From Clostridia bacterium (lineage in GTDB: Bacteria; Bacillota; Clostridia; Oscillospirales; Acutalibacteraceae): a stretch of 64,000 nt of DNA. The DNA lies in the NCBI GenBank assembly GCA_017399065.1, contig JAFQEL010000033.1:1-64000 (forward strand). The letters are read 5' to 3'. The position numbers and the translations under genes are program-made. Positions 51,589 through 59,670 of this stretch are shown piece by piece. The notes below the pieces were generated by a model, which saw only the letters and a program-made list of their open reading frames with translations, had not been told where the DNA came from and ran no database searches. Positions within the stretch are counted from its first letter, which is position 1. Every line of letters starts with the position of its first letter.

Positions 51589-52428
51589 TTATATGGAAAC
51601 CGCCTGCACCTTGGGTTTGAGTACAGGGGTAGTTCCCGGTTGTTTTGGTATACGTACAACATACTCTATGTATTCTTCTGTCTCGCTTTTTACGGAATCG
51701 GCATCAATGCCTGCCCTGCGTATGGTGTCAACCGCGTGGTTAAGAGTGTTTACAAACAGCCTGACATCACGGATATTATTCAGAGGAATGCGTCTGCTGT
51801 TCTTTTTTCTGCCAAGCATTTGTGTTATCATTCGCTCACTTTCGGCTACAGTGAGGTGCTTGTCTGCAATTATGCTCAGAGCGCGGGCACGCATCTTGCC
51901 ATCCTCAAGCCTGAGCAAGGCCCTTGCGTGGCGTTCTGTCAAACCCTCTTTTGCTATTTTCAGCCTCTCCTCTTCGGTAAGACCGAGTAAACGGAGCTTA
52001 TTTGCAATAGTTGACTGTGCCTTGCCGAGCTTTTTAGATACATCATCACGGCTCATACCGAAATCACGGATCAGCTTGTCTATTGCTATTGCTTCTTCAA
52101 AGAAACCTAAGTTCTGGCGCTGAATGTTTTCTATCAGCGAAAACACAGCAGATTTTTCATCATCAACATTCATAAGAATACACGGTATCTTTGATAAACC
52201 TACCATACGCGCAGCGATAAGCCTTCTCTCGCCTGCAATCAGCTCAAACTTACTGTCTTCGCTTGGTCTTACGGTCAGCGGCTGAAGCAAGCCGTTGTTG
52301 CGTATACTTTCTGCAAGACCGTTAAGCTCATCAAAATCAAACCTGAGTCGCGGCTGATTAGGATTCGGAACTATACTTTCCTGCTCAATAAGCAGTATCT
52401 GTCCCGCTATCTGTCGTTTTTGTTTCAT
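51589..52428 (-). CDS. noc: ParB-family nucleoid occlusion protein
   Basis: CTP-binding DNA clamp of 279 residues. The N-terminal ParB/Srx domain has the NPNQPR (about 23-28), GLLQPLTVRP and GERRLIAA motifs (the last is the CTP-binding box). The HTH reads KLGKAQSTIANKLRLL and then LTERHARALLRL, closer to Noc than to Spo0J. Its place beside rsmG-mnmG-mnmE is the usual noc position. The B. subtilis-type membrane-targeting leader is shortened to MKQKRQIAGQILL. The ATG at 52428 has GGAG 9 nt upstream; a TTG at 52449 is unlikely. ParA (soj) and ParB (spo0J) are not next to it. Two exact parS sites lie nearby, so this protein might instead serve as ParB. Confidence 0.85.
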   Translation of the reverse strand: MKQKRQIAGQILLIEQESIVPNPNQPRLRFDFDELNGLAESIRNNGLLQPLTVRPSEDSKFELIAGERRLIAARMVGLSKIPCILMNVDDEKSAVFSLIENIQRQNLGFFEEAIAIDKLIRDFGMSRDDVSKKLGKAQSTIANKLRLLGLTEEERLKIAKEGLTERHARALLRLEDGKMRARALSIIADKHLTVAESERMITQMLGRKKNSRRIPLNNIRDVRLFVNTLNHAVDTIRRAGIDADSVKSETEEYIEYVVRIPKQPGTTPVLKPKVQAVSI

Positions 52429-52458
52429 TTGCTGTAACTCCTTCGTCAAAAATGAAGT

Positions 52459-52503
52459 AAGCTCCTGCCTTCTGCTATGATGTTAGCAGAAATGCAGGAG
52501 CTT
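52459..52503 (-). terminator. Hairpin between rsmG and noc
   Basis: Long stem AAGCTCCTGC/GCAGGAGCTT with an inner TTCTGCTA/TAGCAGAA, then ACTTCATTTTT. Strong enough to terminate part of the transcription from mnmE-mnmG-rsmG. Confidence 0.7.
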
Positions 52504-52542
52504 GTCCAGCAAAAGCGTACGACATAAAATCACGCTATATTA

Positions 52543-53280
52543 TCATTTTTTTGGCATTCCGAGCGGTTCCTTTGCAATTTTTGCCGAAGCACGAGGATAT
52601 TTGGGCGGTGTTGGCGAAACTTTCTTGATTACAACTATGTTTCTTTCGCCCATATCGCTGAGGAATATCTGCTTTACGTCGGCAATCTCACCACCAAGGA
52701 TTTTAATAGCTTCTTTAGCTTCGTCAATCTCTTCCTGAGCTTTTGCACCCTTGAGAGCTACAAACGTGCCCCCTACCTTGGTCAGCGGCAGGCAATACTC
52801 GGAAAGGTCGCGCAGATTTGCAACAGCACGCGAGAAAGAGAAATCAAAGCGGTTACGGAGCTGCACCTTGATACCTGCCTCCTCAGCACGCATATGCAGA
52901 GTTCTGCCATGGTCAATAAGACCGAGCTTATTTATAGCGTAGTCAACAAACATAAGTTTTTTCTTTGTACTGTCGAGCATAACACCGTGAAGGTCGGGTC
53001 TGGCAATAAGCAGAGGGATTCCGGGGAAGCCGCCGCCTGTACCGACATCGATAAATCCTGCACCCTGCGGCACATCAACTGCGGCAAAAGCAGTTAATGA
53101 GTCGGCAAAATGCTTGTAAACAATACCCATAGGGTCTGTAATAGCGGTAAGATTAATTCTGCTGTTCCAGTCAACAAGCATTTCAGCAAAGGCATCAAAA
53201 TTATTCAGAGCAGTTTCATCAAGCTCTACGCCGAGCCTTTCAGCCTCTTCTTTAAGTAATTTTAAATCTATCATAGCCAT
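52543..53280 (-). CDS. rsmG: 16S rRNA (guanine527-N7) methyltransferase
   Basis: SAM-dependent methyltransferase of 245 residues that modifies G527 of 16S rRNA. It has the family N-terminus LNLTAITDP and the SAM motif DVGTGGGFPGIPL at about 78-90, with FSRAVANL at about 140. Ends with an unusual basic tail KYPRASAKIAKEPLGMPKK, which carries the conserved KYPRxxxxxxKxPL motif. It begins 9 bp after mnmG stops and is co-transcribed with it. Confidence 0.95.
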   Translation of the reverse strand: MAMIDLKLLKEEAERLGVELDETALNNFDAFAEMLVDWNSRINLTAITDPMGIVYKHFADSLTAFAAVDVPQGAGFIDVGTGGGFPGIPLLIARPDLHGVMLDSTKKKLMFVDYAINKLGLIDHGRTLHMRAEEAGIKVQLRNRFDFSFSRAVANLRDLSEYCLPLTKVGGTFVALKGAKAQEEIDEAKEAIKILGGEIADVKQIFLSDMGERNIVVIKKVSPTPPKYPRASAKIAKEPLGMPKK

Positions 53281-53289
53281 AATAACAAA

Positions 53290-55155
53290 TTATTCTCCTT
53301 GTAATCTGATAAGAAGCACGGAAATATCCGCAGGGCTGACACCGCTTATACGTGAAGCCTGACCGATATTCTCGGGTCGAACCTTGTTGAGCTTCTCTAT
53401 AGCCTCAAGCCTTAAGCCGACAACCTTTGAATAATCAATATCTTCGGGAAGCTTTTTGACCTCAAGGCGGCGCATTTCGGCAACTTGAGCCTCCTGACGC
53501 TTGAGATAACCCTCATATTTAATAGATATTTCAACCTGTTCGAAAATTTCATAGGGTAAATCGGGACGTTCAATATCAAACTCGGCAAGGTCTGCATAAC
53601 TTATCTGCGGACGTTTGAGAAGCTCAACCATACGCACACCGATGTTAAGCGGAGATGTTTCACGTGAAACAAGCATCTTGTTTAACGCATCGCTTGCATG
53701 AATAACAACATTTTTAACTCTCTCAGTCTCTTTTTCTATAAGCTCGAGCTTGCGATTAAATTTATTCCAGCGTTCTTCACTTATAAGACCGATTTCGTAG
53801 CCTATAGGGGTTAGTCTGCGGTCTGCATTATCCTGACGGAGAAGCAATCTGTACTCCGAGCGAGAGGTCATCATTCTGTACGGGTCGGTGCAGCCCTTTG
53901 TAACAAGGTCATCAATAAGCGTACCTATATAGCTGCCTGCACGGTCAAGGATTACAGGCTCTTTACCCAATATCTTGCGTGCAGCATTAATACCTGCAAC
54001 AAGACCTTGTGCTGCAGCCTCTTCGTAGCCACTTGAGCCGTTGAACTGACCTGCGCCGTAAAGTCCGTCAAATTCGCGGAATTCAAGACTTGAACGCAAG
54101 GATAACGGGTCAACGCAATCATACTCTATTGCATAAGCCGTACGCATTACCTGAGCTTTTTCAAGACCGGGAATGGTATGCAGGAATTCAAGCTGTACAT
54201 CCTCAGGCAAGGACGATGACAAGCCTTGAAGATACATCTCCTGCGTATCTCCCCCACAAGGCTCTACAAAGAGCTGATGACGCTCTTTTTCAGCAAAGCG
54301 GACTATTTTATCTTCAATACTCGGGCAGTATCTCGGGCCTACACCGTCAATCTTGCCGCCGTAAAGCGGAGAGCGGTGAAGATTGTCGAGAATTATCTGT
54401 TTTGTTTTTTCATTTGTATATGTAACATAACAAGCCTCTGTGTTTTCAATTTCACCTTCAAAGTCAAACGAAAACGGCACCTTGTGCTCGTCACCGTACT
54501 GAGGCTCCATTACGCTGAAATCAATACTGTTGCGGTTGAGTCTGGGCGGTGTGCCCGTTTTGAAACGGCGCAGCTGAACACCGAGGTCTTTGAGTGACTG
54601 TGCAAGCTCGGTTGCAGGAAACATACCGTCAGGTCCGCTATCGTAAGAAACATCGCCTACAAAAATTCTGCCGCCGAGGAACGTGCCTGTTGCGAGAATA
54701 ACGCACTTTGCGGTATATTCAGCCTCAAGGCGTGTAAAAAGGTGCCACAGACCGTCTTCATCACGGGTAAGTGAAACAATCTCTGCCTGCTTGAGAATTA
54801 AGTTCTGCTGATTTTCTACCACGTTTTTCATATATGCGCAGTACTTACGTCTGTCAATCTGAGCACGCAGGCTATGCACGGCAGGTCCTTTGCCGGTATT
54901 TAGCATACGGGTCTGAAGAGTGTTTTTATCTGCCGCTATACCCATTTCACCGCCGAGTGCATCAATTTCACGCACAAGGTGACCCTTTGAAGTACCGCCG
55001 ATTGACGGATTACACGGCATATTACCGACAGAGTCGAGGTTGATTGCAAACATAACTGTTTTGCAACCAAGGCGTGCCGCCGCCAACGCAGCCTCAATGC
55101 CTGCGTGACCTGCACCGATTACGGCTATATCTAATTCTTCTGCAAAATACTTCAT
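53290..55155 (-). CDS. mnmG: tRNA uridine-5-carboxymethylaminomethyl modification enzyme MnmG
   Basis: FAD enzyme of 621 residues that works with MnmE to build the cmnm5U34 modification in certain tRNAs. The dinucleotide fold AVIGAGHAGIEAALAAARLG is at residues 11-30, followed by the family motifs NPSIGGTSKGHLVREIDALG and CPSIEDKIVRF. The C-terminal helical domain ends with GVSPADISVLLIRLQ. Full length. An exact parS site lies within this gene. Confidence 0.97.
   Translation of the reverse strand: MKYFAEELDIAVIGAGHAGIEAALAAARLGCKTVMFAINLDSVGNMPCNPSIGGTSKGHLVREIDALGGEMGIAADKNTLQTRMLNTGKGPAVHSLRAQIDRRKYCAYMKNVVENQQNLILKQAEIVSLTRDEDGLWHLFTRLEAEYTAKCVILATGTFLGGRIFVGDVSYDSGPDGMFPATELAQSLKDLGVQLRRFKTGTPPRLNRNSIDFSVMEPQYGDEHKVPFSFDFEGEIENTEACYVTYTNEKTKQIILDNLHRSPLYGGKIDGVGPRYCPSIEDKIVRFAEKERHQLFVEPCGGDTQEMYLQGLSSSLPEDVQLEFLHTIPGLEKAQVMRTAYAIEYDCVDPLSLRSSLEFREFDGLYGAGQFNGSSGYEEAAAQGLVAGINAARKILGKEPVILDRAGSYIGTLIDDLVTKGCTDPYRMMTSRSEYRLLLRQDNADRRLTPIGYEIGLISEERWNKFNRKLELIEKETERVKNVVIHASDALNKMLVSRETSPLNIGVRMVELLKRPQISYADLAEFDIERPDLPYEIFEQVEISIKYEGYLKRQEAQVAEMRRLEVKKLPEDIDYSKVVGLRLEAIEKLNKVRPENIGQASRISGVSPADISVLLIRLQGE
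53656..53671. other. parS centromere site 2, inside mnmG
   Basis: Exact TGTTTCACGTGAAACA within the mnmG coding sequence, encoding LVSRET in the helical domain. Confidence 0.95.
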
Positions 55156-55197
55156 AACTTCACTTCTTTTTATTGCAATTCACTTTAAAAATGCTAT

Positions 55198-55246
55198 TAC
55201 CTCCTTTAAAAAGGAGGTGGCACGGCATCAGCCGTGACAGAGGATT
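55198..55246. repeat. Double-hairpin dispersed repeat, copy 4 (inverted)
   Basis: Opposite orientation to copy 5: stem ACCTCCTTT/AAAGGAGGT, then GCACGGC/GCCGTGAC, then GAGGAT. It lies between mnmG and mnmE. Confidence 0.65.
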
Positions 55247-55272
55247 AAAAAATTAAAAGTTGGTTTATTCAA

Positions 55273-55328
55273 CAATCCTCAGTCAAAATCGCAAGCGATT
55301 TCGACAGCTCCTTTCAAAAGGAGCTTTT
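55273..55328. repeat. Double-hairpin dispersed repeat, copy 5
   Basis: CCTCAGTC, stem AAATCGC/GCGATTT, then stem AGCTCCTTT/AAAGGAGCT and TTTT. Divergent arms, same layout. Together with copy 4 it forms an inverted pair. Confidence 0.6.
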
Positions 55329-55354
55329 AATAATCAATATTACGCTTTTTATTA

Positions 55355-56722
55355 TTATTTACCTACGCAAAAGCGTGAGAATACTTCGTTGATTACCGCA
55401 TCCGTTGCTTTTTCGCCCGTAAGCGTGAGAAGCTCGTTGATTGCGGAGTCTGTGCTGACGGTTACGGCATCGAGTGTCATATTCATCTCGAGTGCTGAAA
55501 TTGCCTCACGTATGCAGTCTGCCGCCTTTTCACAGCAGAGACGTTGCCTTTCATTAGCAAGCAGTGCCGCAGATGTATCAACACTGTTTGTGCCGAGTGC
55601 CGATTCAACAGCTTCTGCCAATTTTTCGGCACCCTTACCGTCTTTTGCACTGATGTAAACAATATGCTTGAAATTATCAAGCACGGACAAATCAAACTTT
55701 GGCTCAAGGTCATCTTTATTTATGACAGCAACTGCGCATTTATTTTTACAAAGCTCAAGCACAGCTTTGTCTTCGTTATCAAATTCACGGGATAAATCAA
55801 ACACAGCAAGCACAAGTGCCGCCCTCTCTACTCTGCCTACAGCAAAGTCAACACCGATTTTTTCTACCTCGTTGCCTGTTTCTCTTATTCCTGCGGTATC
55901 GGCAAGGTGAAGCACTACGTTGCCTAAGCGTACCGTATCCTCAACAACGTCACGTGTTGTGCCTGCAATATCGGTAACAATAGAGCGTCTGAAGCCTGCA
56001 AGGAAATTCATAAGTGTTGATTTGCCGACATTCGGCTTACCTGCAATTACCGTATCCACACCTTCGGTTATCGCTCTGCCTGCATCGTAATTATTCAGCA
56101 GACTTTCTATTTCGGAAAGGACATTTTTATAATCAGCAAGTAATTTATCTGTTGAAATTTCCTCAATTTCATCATCAGGATAGTCAACCCACGCCGCAAG
56201 ATAGGCAGAATCCGTGATAAGAGTCTGTGCGGCGGCAATAATCTTTTTGCTCAGAGCACCCTCAAGCGCTGTCATAGCGGCACCTGCACTCTGTTCACCT
56301 TGTGCGGAAATAAGGCTCATAACCGCCTCCGCCTTGGTAAGGTCGAGCTTACCATTTAAGAAAGCACGCTTTGTGAATTCGCCCGGTGCGGCAGGCAAGG
56401 CACCTGCGGCAAGTACTGCACGCAAAACACGGCTTACAACATAGACACCGCCGTGGCACGAAATCTCGGCAACATCCTCGCCCGTATAGCTGTGAGGTGC
56501 GCGAAAAACAAGCAAAACAGCCTCATCTATTGCTTTGTCGCCGTCGTAAACAATACCGTGTGCGGCAGTGTAGCCTTTCATATCGGCAACAATTTTCTTT
56601 CCCGACGGTACAAAAATTTTTGAAACAATATCAACTGCTTCGTCGCCGGATATACGGATTACACCGATACCGCCTGCTGCTACGGGAGTTGAGATTGCGG
56701 CAACCGTAGTTGAGTTTTTCAT
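55355..56722 (-). CDS. mnmE: tRNA modification GTPase MnmE
   Basis: Partner of MnmG in tRNA wobble-uridine modification; potassium-dependent GTPase of 455 residues. The N-terminal tetrahydrofolate domain has AISTPVAAGGIGVIRISG, the GTPase has GKPNVGKST (about 220-228), DIAGTTRD and NKDD, and the protein ends with the catalytic CVGK. The ATG at 56722 has AGAGGTG upstream, so two in-frame ATG/AAG codons before it are excluded. The leader of about 300 nt is palindrome array B. Confidence 0.97.
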   Translation of the reverse strand: MKNSTTVAAISTPVAAGGIGVIRISGDEAVDIVSKIFVPSGKKIVADMKGYTAAHGIVYDGDKAIDEAVLLVFRAPHSYTGEDVAEISCHGGVYVVSRVLRAVLAAGALPAAPGEFTKRAFLNGKLDLTKAEAVMSLISAQGEQSAGAAMTALEGALSKKIIAAAQTLITDSAYLAAWVDYPDDEIEEISTDKLLADYKNVLSEIESLLNNYDAGRAITEGVDTVIAGKPNVGKSTLMNFLAGFRRSIVTDIAGTTRDVVEDTVRLGNVVLHLADTAGIRETGNEVEKIGVDFAVGRVERAALVLAVFDLSREFDNEDKAVLELCKNKCAVAVINKDDLEPKFDLSVLDNFKHIVYISAKDGKGAEKLAEAVESALGTNSVDTSAALLANERQRLCCEKAADCIREAISALEMNMTLDAVTVSTDSAINELLTLTGEKATDAVINEVFSRFCVGK

Positions 56723-56740
56723 GCTTTTCACCTCTTAAAA

Positions 56741-57009
56741 TGAAATGATTTATCATTTCAAATCATGTTGCAACGCAACAAATCATGGCTTCAAGCCAAA
56801 TCATGCGACAGCAAATCATTTTTAATACCTCAATTAAGCCGCTATTCTATCAAGTGTTAAAACACATCGAGGAAGCATTAACCTCTTTCTTTGTGTTTTC
56901 ATTTTATGAGTTGCCTTACGGCATGATTTGATTTCTTTGAAATCATGATTTGCAAAATTTCATTTTGCGTGATTTGCGTTTTTACAAAACGCATTTGTTA
57001 CTTCGTAAC
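56741..57009. repeat. Palindrome array B, separator AAATCAT
   Basis: Left half: AAATCAT or AATCAT at 56761, 56780, 56798 and 56813, separating TGAAATGAT/ATCATTTCA (56741-56760), GTTGC/GCAAC (56767-56779), GGCT/AGCC (56787-56797) and a short GC/GC pair. A centre of about 92 bp has no array motif. Right half: ATGATTT at 56923 and 56945 and GTGATTT at 56969, separating TGCC/GGCA (56912-56923), GATTTC/GAAATC (56930-56944), GCAAAAT/ATTTTGC (56952-56968), GCGTTTT/AAAACGC (56976-56992) and GTTAC/GTAAC (56997-57009). It is the mnmE leader. Confidence 0.85.
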
Positions 57010-57027
57010 ATAATTATACAAATATAT

Positions 57028-57056
57028 ATTATATAAAAAAATTTGAATAATTGCAA
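57028..57056 (-). promoter_or_regulatory. sigmaA promoter of mnmE-mnmG-rsmG
   Basis: Minus-strand TTGCAA, 17 bp, TATAAT. The predicted transcript would begin just before array B and include it. Confidence 0.6.
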
Positions 57057-57067
57057 TAGAAACCAAT

Positions 57068-57096
57068 TTGAATATAAGAAAATATATATTTATATA
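57068..57096 (+). promoter_or_regulatory. Putative promoter of radical SAM gene
   Basis: TTGAAT, 17 bp, TATATA in very AT-rich DNA about 90 bp before the gene. Confidence 0.4.
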
Positions 57097-57184
57097 GACA
57101 TTTAAATATTTTTGTGTTAAAATTACAGAATATTGGTGAAAATATATCTGTATATCCATTTTTAAATAAGGAGCAGCCTTTTTT

Positions 57185-58615
57185 ATGACATTAAAAGAAA
57201 AAACGCAGCGTGCCGCTGCGTTGGCAGTACTTGAGCCGCTGATTAAATACATCAAAAAAAATCCGCAGGATAATTTAGTAAAGCTGGTTGACGCAGTACA
57301 GCGTTTTGCCGGTCCTTCTTTCCCTGCAAAGAATTTTGACAAAATCCGTGAGGGTGCGGCTGACCCTGATAACGTATATTCAAAGCTCCTTATCCGTGCA
57401 ATCAATGACCTTCACCCCGACGTATTAAACGGTATGGCTATGGCTCTCGGTCTCGGCGTTGCCGCAGGCACAAAGAAAGTAAGAGAAAACCGTGAGAAAT
57501 ATCACTGCAATATTCCCTTTATTACTCTCATTGACCCGACAAGCGCCTGCAACCTCAAGTGTAAGGGCTGCTGGTCTGCTGAGTACGGTCACAAGCTCCG
57601 CCTCACTTATGAGGAGATGGAGTCAATTGTTGAGCAGGGCAGAGAGCTCGGCACTCACCTTTATATGTTTACAGGCGGTGAGCCCCTTATCTGTAAAAAA
57701 GAAATTCTTAAGCTCTGCGAAAAATTCCCGCAGTGTGCTTTCCTTGCATACACAAACGCAACTCTTGTTGATCAGGAGTTCTGTGATGACCTTAGGCGTG
57801 TAGGCAACCTTGCACTTGCAATCAGTATCGAGGGCGATGAAGAGAGCAATGACTTCCGCCGTGGTGACGGTGCATACAAGACCTCTATCGAGGCTATGGA
57901 GCTTCTCAAGAAGAACGGCTGTATGTTCGGTATTTCCGTTTGTTATACAAGCAAAAATATTTACTCCGTTACAAGTGACGAATTCCTTGACGATATGATT
58001 GATAAAGGCGTTATGTTCGGCCTTTATTTCAACTATATGCCCCTTGGTAAGGGTGCTCTGCCCGAGCTTATTCCCGACCCTGAGCAGAGAAAATATATGT
58101 ACAAGCGTATACGCGACCTGCGTAACTCAAAAACCGGTAAATCGATGTTTATCATGGATTTTCAGGGTGACGGCGAATATGTCGGTGGCTGTATCGCAGG
58201 CGGCAGAAATTACTTCCATATCAACTCTGCAGGCGATATTGAGCCCTGTGTTTTCATTCACTTCTCCGACTCAAATATCCGCACTCACACTCTGCTTGAG
58301 GCATTGCAGAATCCGCTCTTTATGTCGTTCTACAAAAATCAGCCGTTTAACGACAACCATATGAGACCTTGTCCGATGCTCGAAAATCCCGATTATCTTT
58401 GTAAGATGGTCAAAGAAACCGGTGCTAAGTCAACCGACCTTATCGACCAGGAGTCTGCAGAGGATTTATGCGCAAAGTGCAGAAAGTTTGCTGCAGAGTG
58501 GGCACCCGTTGCAGAAGAGGTCTGGAATTCCACACCGCACAAGCCCAGTAAAACCTACTACTACCGTGATACTCCCGAAGGTAAGGCGGAAGCAGCAAAA
58601 AAGAATAACGAATAA
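57185..58615 (+). CDS. Radical SAM protein with SPASM-like C-terminus
   Basis: A 476-residue enzyme that cleaves SAM with a [4Fe-4S] cluster to start radical chemistry. The cluster motif CNLKCKGC at about residues 120-127 is followed by YMFTGGEPL (GGEP motif) at about 160. The C-terminal part holds GGCIAGGRNYFHINSAGDIEPC and further cysteines (CPML, LCK, LCAKC), matching auxiliary cluster ligands of SPASM-type proteins. About 110 residues precede the radical core as a helical N-terminal domain. No precursor peptide or maturation gene is visible, so the substrate is unknown. AAGGAG precedes the ATG and a terminator follows the gene. Confidence 0.88.
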   Translation: MTLKEKTQRAAALAVLEPLIKYIKKNPQDNLVKLVDAVQRFAGPSFPAKNFDKIREGAADPDNVYSKLLIRAINDLHPDVLNGMAMALGLGVAAGTKKVRENREKYHCNIPFITLIDPTSACNLKCKGCWSAEYGHKLRLTYEEMESIVEQGRELGTHLYMFTGGEPLICKKEILKLCEKFPQCAFLAYTNATLVDQEFCDDLRRVGNLALAISIEGDEESNDFRRGDGAYKTSIEAMELLKKNGCMFGISVCYTSKNIYSVTSDEFLDDMIDKGVMFGLYFNYMPLGKGALPELIPDPEQRKYMYKRIRDLRNSKTGKSMFIMDFQGDGEYVGGCIAGGRNYFHINSAGDIEPCVFIHFSDSNIRTHTLLEALQNPLFMSFYKNQPFNDNHMRPCPMLENPDYLCKMVKETGAKSTDLIDQESAEDLCAKCRKFAAEWAPVAEEVWNSTPHKPSKTYYYRDTPEGKAEAAKKNNE

Positions 58616-58677
58616 GCGAAAAACCTGTGTACCAAATGATCGGGGTTACAAAGGACAGAAATAAGTAGTCATACGTT

Positions 58678-58714
58678 GTGAGACACTTTTTACAAGGTGT
58701 CTCACGATTTTTTT
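58678..58714 (+). terminator. Terminator of radical SAM gene
   Basis: Stem GTGAGACAC/GTGTCTCAC followed by GATTTTTTT. Confidence 0.85.
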
Positions 58715-58725
58715 GATAAAAAAAC

Positions 58726-58750
58726 TGACACTTTCAGACTGAAAGTGTCA
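58726..58750. repeat. Perfect 12-bp palindrome
   Basis: TGACACTTTCAG/CTGAAAGTGTCA with a single central base. It lies between the terminator and array C. Could be a second terminator (AT-rich surroundings) or a protein site. Confidence 0.55.
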
Positions 58751-58813
58751 TAGTGGGTTATATACTTTGAAAAGCAATCAAGCCAATCTGAAAACATTTT
58801 TTCGGTATGTGTA

Positions 58814-58967
58814 AGTGATATTGCAAATTAAAATTTGCAGTGATATTTTTGATAAATCAAAAGTGATATTGAAGCCTCGCGGCTTCAGTGTTATTTTATT
58901 CGCTTAAAACTGTCCGAAGGACAATATAACTATGCACGGCATAATATCACTGCGAAGCAATATCACT
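58814..58967. repeat. Palindrome array C, separator AGTGATATT
   Basis: Left half: AGTGATATT at 58814, 58839 and 58862 and AGTGTTATT at 58887, separating GCAAAT/ATTTGC (58823-58838), TTTGAT/ATCAAA (58848-58861) and GAAGCC/GGCTTC (58871-58886). Right half: a decayed ATATAACT at 58924, then AATATCACT at 58943 and 58959, separating TGTCC/GGACA (58911-58923), ATGC/GCAT (58932-58942) and GC/GC (58952-58958). Same architecture as arrays A and B, with a longer separator. Confidence 0.8.
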
Positions 58968-58988
58968 CGCCGCAAGACGAATAAAACT

Positions 58989-59014
58989 GCCGAGTGTCCT
59001 TACGAACACTCGGC
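58989..59014 (-). terminator. Terminator of XRE-family gene
   Basis: Stem GCCGAGTGT/ACACTCGGC followed by AGTTTTATT on minus. Confidence 0.7.
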
Positions 59015-59044
59015 TAAAGTACTCAGGTTTTTTTATTTAATATT

Positions 59045-59446
59045 TCATCTGTTCAATTTACAAATACCGTGTATTTTATAAACATCTCCATAATCAAAAT
59101 GAATATTTATTTCGTTTACTCCGTGTTGAAGTTCATATGTTGACTGTTGCATAAGCTTTTTTCCGTGATAAACCGCAACTCTTATTTTTCTGTCATCATC
59201 CCAGGGAACATTATTAACAAGATTATACACAGTTTCTCTGTTAACTTTAATTCCGAACAATTCATCTATACTTATATCAAATATTTTTGCAAGTTCAGGT
59301 AAAAGCATAATATCGGGTGAGGTAATATTTTGTTCCCATTTTGAAACAGCCTGAGTAGAAACACTCAGCTTTGAAGCAAGTTCCGCTTGTGTTATTGAAT
59401 TCAATTTTCTGTAGTAGGCAATTCTTTCACCTATACAAATCTTCAT
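59045..59446 (-). CDS. XRE-family transcriptional regulator
   Basis: A 133-residue DNA-binding protein. The HTH at about residues 5-60 is typical: IGERIAYYRKLNSITQAELASKLSVSTQAVSKWE, then LPELAKIFDISIDELFG. The C-terminal 70 residues (VNRETVYNLVNNVPWDDDRKIRVAVYHGK onward) contain beta strands, probably for sensing or dimerisation. The ATG at 59446 was chosen over an upstream start because the codons before it form an AT-rich hydrophobic run unlike an HTH protein. Targets unknown. Confidence 0.8.
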   Translation of the reverse strand: MKICIGERIAYYRKLNSITQAELASKLSVSTQAVSKWEQNITSPDIMLLPELAKIFDISIDELFGIKVNRETVYNLVNNVPWDDDRKIRVAVYHGKKLMQQSTYELQHGVNEINIHFDYGDVYKIHGICKLNR

Positions 59447-59670
59447 ATTCTTATTCCATCCTTTCTGAACGATTAAAATAATTTTTTTGATGATTAAATT
59501 ATATATAATCAATTGCAGAAATTAAAGGTATAAATTGGATTATTACTATCATTATAGGTTGATATTGCGTAAAGCTTTCAAATTTTAATTTCTCATTCAA
59601 AATTCCTAATAAAAAGAAAAAACCTGCATCCCGTAAGAGATGCAGGTAAAAATTCGTGTTGAGTTTTTTA

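Larger units (their letters stand above)
56723..57184. other. 462-bp gene-free region between mnmE and the radical SAM gene
   Basis: Holds palindrome array B (56741-57009), a central unique stretch at 56820-56911, and two divergent promoters (57028-57056 on minus and 57068-57096 on plus). Confidence 0.75.
58616..59044. other. 429-bp gene-free region between convergent genes
   Basis: Holds two strong hairpins ending the radical SAM gene, palindrome array C, and the terminator of the XRE-family gene on the other strand. No reading frame is credible. Confidence 0.75.

Noticed and set aside
51430-51990. 186-codon plus-strand frame over the noc terminator
   Set aside because: Runs through the terminator and antisense to noc.
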